Shown: piece by piece, positions 60,349 to 64,000 of the stretch
Position numbering within the stretch: position 1 is the first letter of the stretch
Layout of the letters: every line of letters begins with the position of its first letter
Source of the DNA: Actinomycetes bacterium
GTDB taxonomy: Bacteria; Actinomycetota; Thermoleophilia; Gaiellales; Gaiellaceae
Direction of reading: 5' to 3'
Length of the DNA stretch: 64,000 bases
Assembly: GCA_025358355.1 (NCBI GenBank)
Contig: JANYJX010000042.1
Span: 62,001 to 126,000 of the forward strand
Notes under the pieces: generated by a model
What the model saw: only the letters and a program-made list of their open reading frames with translations
What the model was told of the DNA's origin: nothing
The model's database searches: none
Position numbers and translations under genes: made by a program

Positions 60349-62447
60349 CAGGCGCCAGCCTCCCAGGTGCGTCGGAGATCGGTGACCGGGACGCCGAAGA
60401 TCTCTGAGCCGCCAACGACGCCGATCCGCCGTAGACCGACCAACGAACCGGTCGGATCGACCTCGACTTGGTCGGCCGGCAAAGCCACGATCGCCTGACC
60501 CGCTCCCTCGCCGAACAACGTCACCACATCGTCCGGCAGATCGAGCTCGGCGCCGATCCCGGAGTGAATCGCGGCCTCGGCAAGCGCGACCGCAAGACCG
60601 CCCTCGGCCACGTCATGCGCAAGCGATGCCCGGTGCGCGATCCGCCACAGCCACTCTACGAGCGCCGCCTCCGCAGGCAGATCGAGCGTCATCGGGCGGC
60701 CGCTGACCTCTCCGAAGCGCGCCTGGTACTCGGAGCCCGCCAGCGCCGGCGCACCGGCCGACGCGAGCAGGATTACGTCACCCTCGCGCCACTTGTCTGG
60801 GACTCGACGTACATCCGGAACGAGACCCACGCACCCGACGACCGGGGTCGGATCGATCGAGCGCCCGTCCGTGTCGTTGTAGAGCGAGACGTTGCCCGAC
60901 ACGATCGGCACGCCAAGCGCCTCGCACGCCTGCGCCAAGCCCTCGATCGCCTCGACGAGCTCCCAGCCAACCTCGGGCTTCTCGGGGTTGCCGAAGTTGA
61001 GGCAGTCAGTGAAGCCGATCGGCTCGCCACCGGCGCAGGCGACGTTTCGCGCCGACTCAAGCACCGCCAACGCACCGCCCGTGAATGGATCGAGCCGACC
61101 CATTCGGCCATGGCCATCGAGCGAGAGCGCGAGACCGCGATACGCCGGACGCAGCCGCAGCACCGCCGCGTCGAGCCCCGGCCGGCGGACCGTGCGCGAC
61201 TGGACGAGCTGGTCGTAGCGCCGGTAGACGAACGCGCGCGAGCGCAGCGCGTCCGACCCGAGCAGCTCGAGCAGCGCAGCCACGGGCGCAGGCGCGCCGA
61301 CCACCGGCACCTCCGCAAGACCAACCCGCGGCTCGCGAGAAACGACGTAGCGCGGGCAGTCGTCGGTGAGAAACCGAGCCGGCACCGCGCCCACGATCTC
61401 GTCCTCCCAGTAGGCGCACAGCTCGCCGCTCTCAGTGACCGAGCCGATCGTCGCGTGGTGAAGCTGCCAGCGCTCGCACACCTCCTCGACCTCGGCGAGC
61501 CGCTCGGCTCGCACGATCGCGACCATCCGCTCCTGCGACTCGGAGATCATCACCTCCCACGGCTCCATGCCCTCCTCGCGCCGCGGCACGCGGTCAAGGT
61601 GGACGTCGATCCCGTAGTCGGCGGCCATCTCGGCCAGCGACGAGGCAAGACCCGCGGCGCCGCAATCCTGCAGCGACTCGACGAGGCCTCGCTCGACCAG
61701 CTCGAGCGATACCTCGATCAGCTTCTTGCCCGTGAACGGGTCGCCGACCTGGACGGACGGGCGCTTCTCGGCCGCTCCTTCTCCCAATTCCTGACTCGCG
61801 AGCACGGATGCGCCGCCGATCCCGTCGCGGCCCGTGGTCGCACCGTAGAGAACGACATGCGCGCCCGCCGCGGTCGCTTTCGCGCTCGTCAGCCGCTCCG
61901 ACGGGAGCAGGCCGACGCACATCGCGTTGACGAGGCAGTTGCCGCGGTAGCTCTCGTCGAAGACAGTCTCGCCGCCGACGTTCGCCACACCGACGCAGTT
62001 GCCGTAGTGGCCGACCCCACCAACCGCGCGCAAGAAATGGGCATCAGGCGCGCCAAAGCGAAGCCCGTCGAGTAGCGCAACCGGGCGCGCGCCCATCGCC
62101 GAGATATCGCGCAGGATCCCGCCGACTCCGGTCGCCGCGCCCTGAAACGGCTCGACCGCAGAAGGGTGGTTGTGGCTCTCGACCTTGAACGCGACCGCGA
62201 GACCGTCGCCGAGGTCGAGCACGCCGGCGTTCTCGCCCGGGCCCTGCAGCACGCGCGCGCCGGTACTCGGCAAGCGGCGTAGGAGCAGAGCCGAGTGCTT
62301 GTAGCCGCAATGCTCCGACCAGAGCACCGAGAAAAGCGCAAGCTCGAACGGGTTCGGCTCACGCTCCAACAGTTCCTGGATACGGTCGAGCTCCCCGTCC
62401 GTGAGGCCGAGCGATCGATGGAGCGGTTGTTCCGCGACGGCGGCCAG
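60348..62447 (-). CDS. purL: Phosphoribosylformylglycinamidine synthase II, apparent CTG start
   Basis: A 699-residue FGAR amidotransferase synthetase subunit: LFSVLWSEHCGYKHS, VESHNHPSAVEPFQGAATGVGGILRDI, GGETVFDESYRGNCLVNAM, and C-terminal SLAHDVAEGGLAVALAEAA. Family homology (SLGLTDGELDRIQELLEREPN) extends upstream of the first ATG/GTG/TTG-type codon (TTG 62369). The frame stays open to a TACACT hexamer; six bases after it stands CTG (62447-62445), the spacing seen at many leaderless starts here. CTG is therefore the proposed start. purS and purQ are not in view. Confidence 0.9.
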   Translation of the reverse strand: MAAVAEQPLHRSLGLTDGELDRIQELLEREPNPFELALFSVLWSEHCGYKHSALLLRRLPSTGARVLQGPGENAGVLDLGDGLAVAFKVESHNHPSAVEPFQGAATGVGGILRDISAMGARPVALLDGLRFGAPDAHFLRAVGGVGHYGNCVGVANVGGETVFDESYRGNCLVNAMCVGLLPSERLTSAKATAAGAHVVLYGATTGRDGIGGASVLASQELGEGAAEKRPSVQVGDPFTGKKLIEVSLELVERGLVESLQDCGAAGLASSLAEMAADYGIDVHLDRVPRREEGMEPWEVMISESQERMVAIVRAERLAEVEEVCERWQLHHATIGSVTESGELCAYWEDEIVGAVPARFLTDDCPRYVVSREPRVGLAEVPVVGAPAPVAALLELLGSDALRSRAFVYRRYDQLVQSRTVRRPGLDAAVLRLRPAYRGLALSLDGHGRMGRLDPFTGGALAVLESARNVACAGGEPIGFTDCLNFGNPEKPEVGWELVEAIEGLAQACEALGVPIVSGNVSLYNDTDGRSIDPTPVVGCVGLVPDVRRVPDKWREGDVILLASAGAPALAGSEYQARFGEVSGRPMTLDLPAEAALVEWLWRIAHRASLAHDVAEGGLAVALAEAAIHSGIGAELDLPDDVVTLFGEGAGQAIVALPADQVEVDPTGSLVGLRRIGVVGGSEIFGVPVTDLRRTWEAGA

Positions 62448-62453
62448 GGTTCG

Positions 62454-62459
62454 AGTGTA
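62454..62459 (-). promoter_or_regulatory. -10 hexamer of the purL-purF promoter
   Basis: Minus-strand TACACT, six bases upstream of the proposed CTG start of purL. It is identical to the hexamers before the adenosine deaminase and PLP-decarboxylase genes. Confidence 0.6.
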
Positions 62460-62534
62460 GACGCTTGGTCGGCGGAGAGGTCGCGGTGCCCGATCTCACG
62501 CCGCCCACGTCCTGACCGTTAGCGTCAGGAACGC

Positions 62535-63431
62535 ATGAGCCGCCGCAACCTGATTTTGCTGATAGTGCTTTCCGCGATCTGGGGCGCGTCGTTCCTGTTC
62601 ATCAAGGTCAGCGTCCGCGAGCTGTCGCCGTCGGTCGTCGTGCTCGGGAGGCTCGTGGTCGGGGCCGGAGTTCTGCTGCCACTCGCGGCGTTCCGTGGTG
62701 GCCTGACCCCGCTCCGCGGACGACTGCGCGCGGTCGCGCTCCTCAGCCTCTTCAACAACGCGCTCCCGTTCTGGCTACTCGGCTTCGCGGAACAGCGGAT
62801 CGACTCGGGGCTGACCGCCGTGATCCAAGCCGCGGCGCCGATCTTCACGGTCCTGCTCGCCGGGCGGATCGACGCGACGCAACGGGTCGGCCGCGGGCAA
62901 CTCGTTGGCGTCGGCGTTGGGTTCGTCGGTGTCGCGCTGCTCGTCGGTGTCCAGCGCGGAGGAGGCCTCGTCGGTGCGGTCGCGGTGATCGGGGTTGCGC
63001 TCTGCTACGCGTTCTCGGTCCTCTTCGCAGGCCGTGTCACCCGCGACATCCCGCCGCTCCAGCTCTCGATCGGCCAGCTCGGCGCGGCCGCAATCCTGAT
63101 CGCCCCGTTCGGCCTCGCGCAGCTCCCCGCCCACGTCCCGAGCTGGAAGCCACTTGTTGCGGTCGCGACGCTTGGCGCGCTCGGCTCGGGTGTTGCCTAT
63201 CTCCTCTACTTCGCGCTGATCCACGGCGCTGGCGCGTCGAAGGCGATCCTCGTCACGTATCTGGTACCAGCCTTCGCGCTCGTCTACGGCGCTGTTGGCC
63301 TACACGAGCACATCAGCGGGCGGGCGCTGATCGGGCTCGGCCTGATCCTCGGCGGCACAACCCTCGCTACGGGGATCGCGAAGAAACAGCAGCGCCGCCG
63401 CCGGCGGCGCTGCTGGCGGCTCGAACGCTGA
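62535..63431 (+). CDS. EamA/DMT family transporter with arginine-rich tail
   Basis: A 298-residue ten-helix exporter: LILLIVLSAIWGASFLFIKVSVRELSPSVVVLGRL opening; second repeat YLLYFALIHGAGASKAILVTYLVPAFALVYGA. The last residues (KKQQRRRRRRCWRLER) are encoded by a perfect hairpin and are unlike a normal EamA end, suggesting the original stop was lost when this gene was joined to the next. TAGCGT (62520-62525) is a possible -10, nine bases before the ATG. Confidence 0.88.
   Translation: MSRRNLILLIVLSAIWGASFLFIKVSVRELSPSVVVLGRLVVGAGVLLPLAAFRGGLTPLRGRLRAVALLSLFNNALPFWLLGFAEQRIDSGLTAVIQAAAPIFTVLLAGRIDATQRVGRGQLVGVGVGFVGVALLVGVQRGGGLVGAVAVIGVALCYAFSVLFAGRVTRDIPPLQLSIGQLGAAAILIAPFGLAQLPAHVPSWKPLVAVATLGALGSGVAYLLYFALIHGAGASKAILVTYLVPAFALVYGAVGLHEHISGRALIGLGLILGGTTLATGIAKKQQRRRRRRCWRLER
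63387..63415 (+). repeat. Perfect 29-base hairpin inside the 3' end of the EamA gene
   Basis: CAGCAGCGCCGCCG (63387-63400), central C, exact complement (63402-63415). It is read through as the poly-arginine tail and may be a former terminator. Confidence 0.65.
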
Positions 63432-64000
63432 TCGCTGCCGTCGCGCTCACCGCGTATCTCGCGACGACGAGCGGCTGGCGCAAGATGCTCGCCGACCTAC
63501 GCGCAGCGTGGCGGCCTGTGCTCGTCCTCGGTGCGTTGAACGCCGCGATCCCGTTTTGGCTCGTAGCCTGGGGCGAGACCCACATCGAATCGAGCGTCGC
63601 GGCGATCGCGCAGGCCACCGTCCCGCTCTGCTCGTTCTTGATCGGCCTGCGCTTCCTGCCGCACGAGCGGATCGGTGCCGCGCGGATCGCCGGCGTCTTG
63701 CTCGGCCTCGCCGGCGTCGCGGTACTCGCCGGCATCAATCCGCATGGAGGTTGGCCGGCGGCTGCGGGCACGCTCGCGATCGTCGTCGCGTCGATCTCGT
63801 ACGCGTCCTCGGGGATCTTTGGCCAGCTCCGCGTGAGCGGCACGTCGGGGCCTGTGCTCGCAACCGGCTCGATGATCGCGGGCTTCCTGATGCTCCTACC
63901 GCCTGCGCTCGTCCAGTTTCCGACGGCGATGCCGACCCGCGGCGCGATCGCGTCGGTCCTCGCCCTCGGGCTTCTGGGGACCGCCGCCGCACAGCTGATC
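63428..64000 (+). pseudogene. EamA-family gene lacking its first helices (continues past the window)
   Basis: The frame gives LIAAVALTAYLATTSGWRKML, then VLVLGALNAAIPFWLVAWGETHIESSVAAIAQATVPLCSF, RIAGVLLGLAGVAVLAGINPHGGWP and further helices to the window edge, a clear EamA exporter. The usual first helix (..WG..F..) and most of the second are absent, and no ATG/GTG/TTG stands at its beginning; a CTG overlaps the preceding TGA as CTGA. Either a deletion fused it to the preceding EamA gene, or it is a shortened exporter starting at CTG. Confidence 0.62.

Overview
The window is high-GC, densely packed bacterial chromosome with short intergenic gaps, frequent ATGA/GTGA/TGATG start-stop overlaps and many GTG starts. 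The gene content (HU, roadblock-type protein before pyrE, rdgB-rph-murI, xseAB, a purL-purF / purM-purN-purH block, CtaG, many EamA exporters, ABC sugar importers) and promoter style fit Actinomycetota, probably a soil Thermoleophilia relative (Gaiellales/Solirubrobacterales type). That placement is inferred from style and content, not from a marker search. I see no rRNA, tRNA, CRISPR array, transposase or integrase.

Layout. 1-5.6 kb: housekeeping genes (DEDDh exonuclease, HU, roadblock-TM-pyrE, YihY, rdgB-rph-murI) plus a decayed ion-channel gene. 5.7-9.5 kb: exported alpha/beta hydrolase, branched-chain-amino-acid-type binding protein, secreted protein, strong hairpin terminator. 9.5-23.9 kb: an accessory block bounded by the 5' and 3' remains of one dead DUF72 gene and also holding an intact DUF72 gene. 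It carries a sugar/sugar-acid catabolic locus: ABC importer (binding protein, two permeases, ATPase), SMP-30 lactonase, MDR dehydrogenase, IlvD/Edd dehydratase, RraA-type aldolase, IclR regulator, and a creatinase-like plus U32-like pair. Together these suggest uptake, oxidation to a lactone, hydrolysis, dehydration and aldol cleavage of a sugar or sugar acid.

24-37.8 kb: mixed metabolic and transport genes (amidotransferase, rhodanese, GST, HAD phosphatase, PLP decarboxylase, FAH-family protein, CDF transporter, EamA, FabL-like reductase, methyltransferases) with several broken genes (GNAT, VOC, cupin). 37.8-44.6 kb: xseAB, then a tightly coupled five-gene operon (ECF sigma factor, 83-aa protein, cyclodeaminase-like protein, signal-less subtilase, GAF protein). 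Next to it are a divergent pair: a 63-aa peptide with two copies of a DFELH..KTG motif, preceded by an ECF-like promoter, and an MFS transporter fused to a cyclic-nucleotide-binding domain; a free-standing cNMP-binding protein follows. I rate this neighbourhood the best candidate for an undescribed system.

44.6-54.8 kb: membrane flippase-like protein and GT4 glycosyltransferase, MhqO/MhqD-like pair, adenosine deaminase, EamA, DNA alkylation repair (Ada-AlkA fusion and Ogt), PLP beta-synthase with CBS domains. 54.8-64 kb: purine biosynthesis, CtaG, and two EamA genes that look fused or truncated at the window end. Two signals span the window: a TAnnnT -10 hexamer 6-8 bases before many start codons, implying leaderless mRNAs and pointing to a CTG start for purL; and a family of about 66-base palindromic elements ending in ATGTCCTTGCTCTGAC, present as two pairs.
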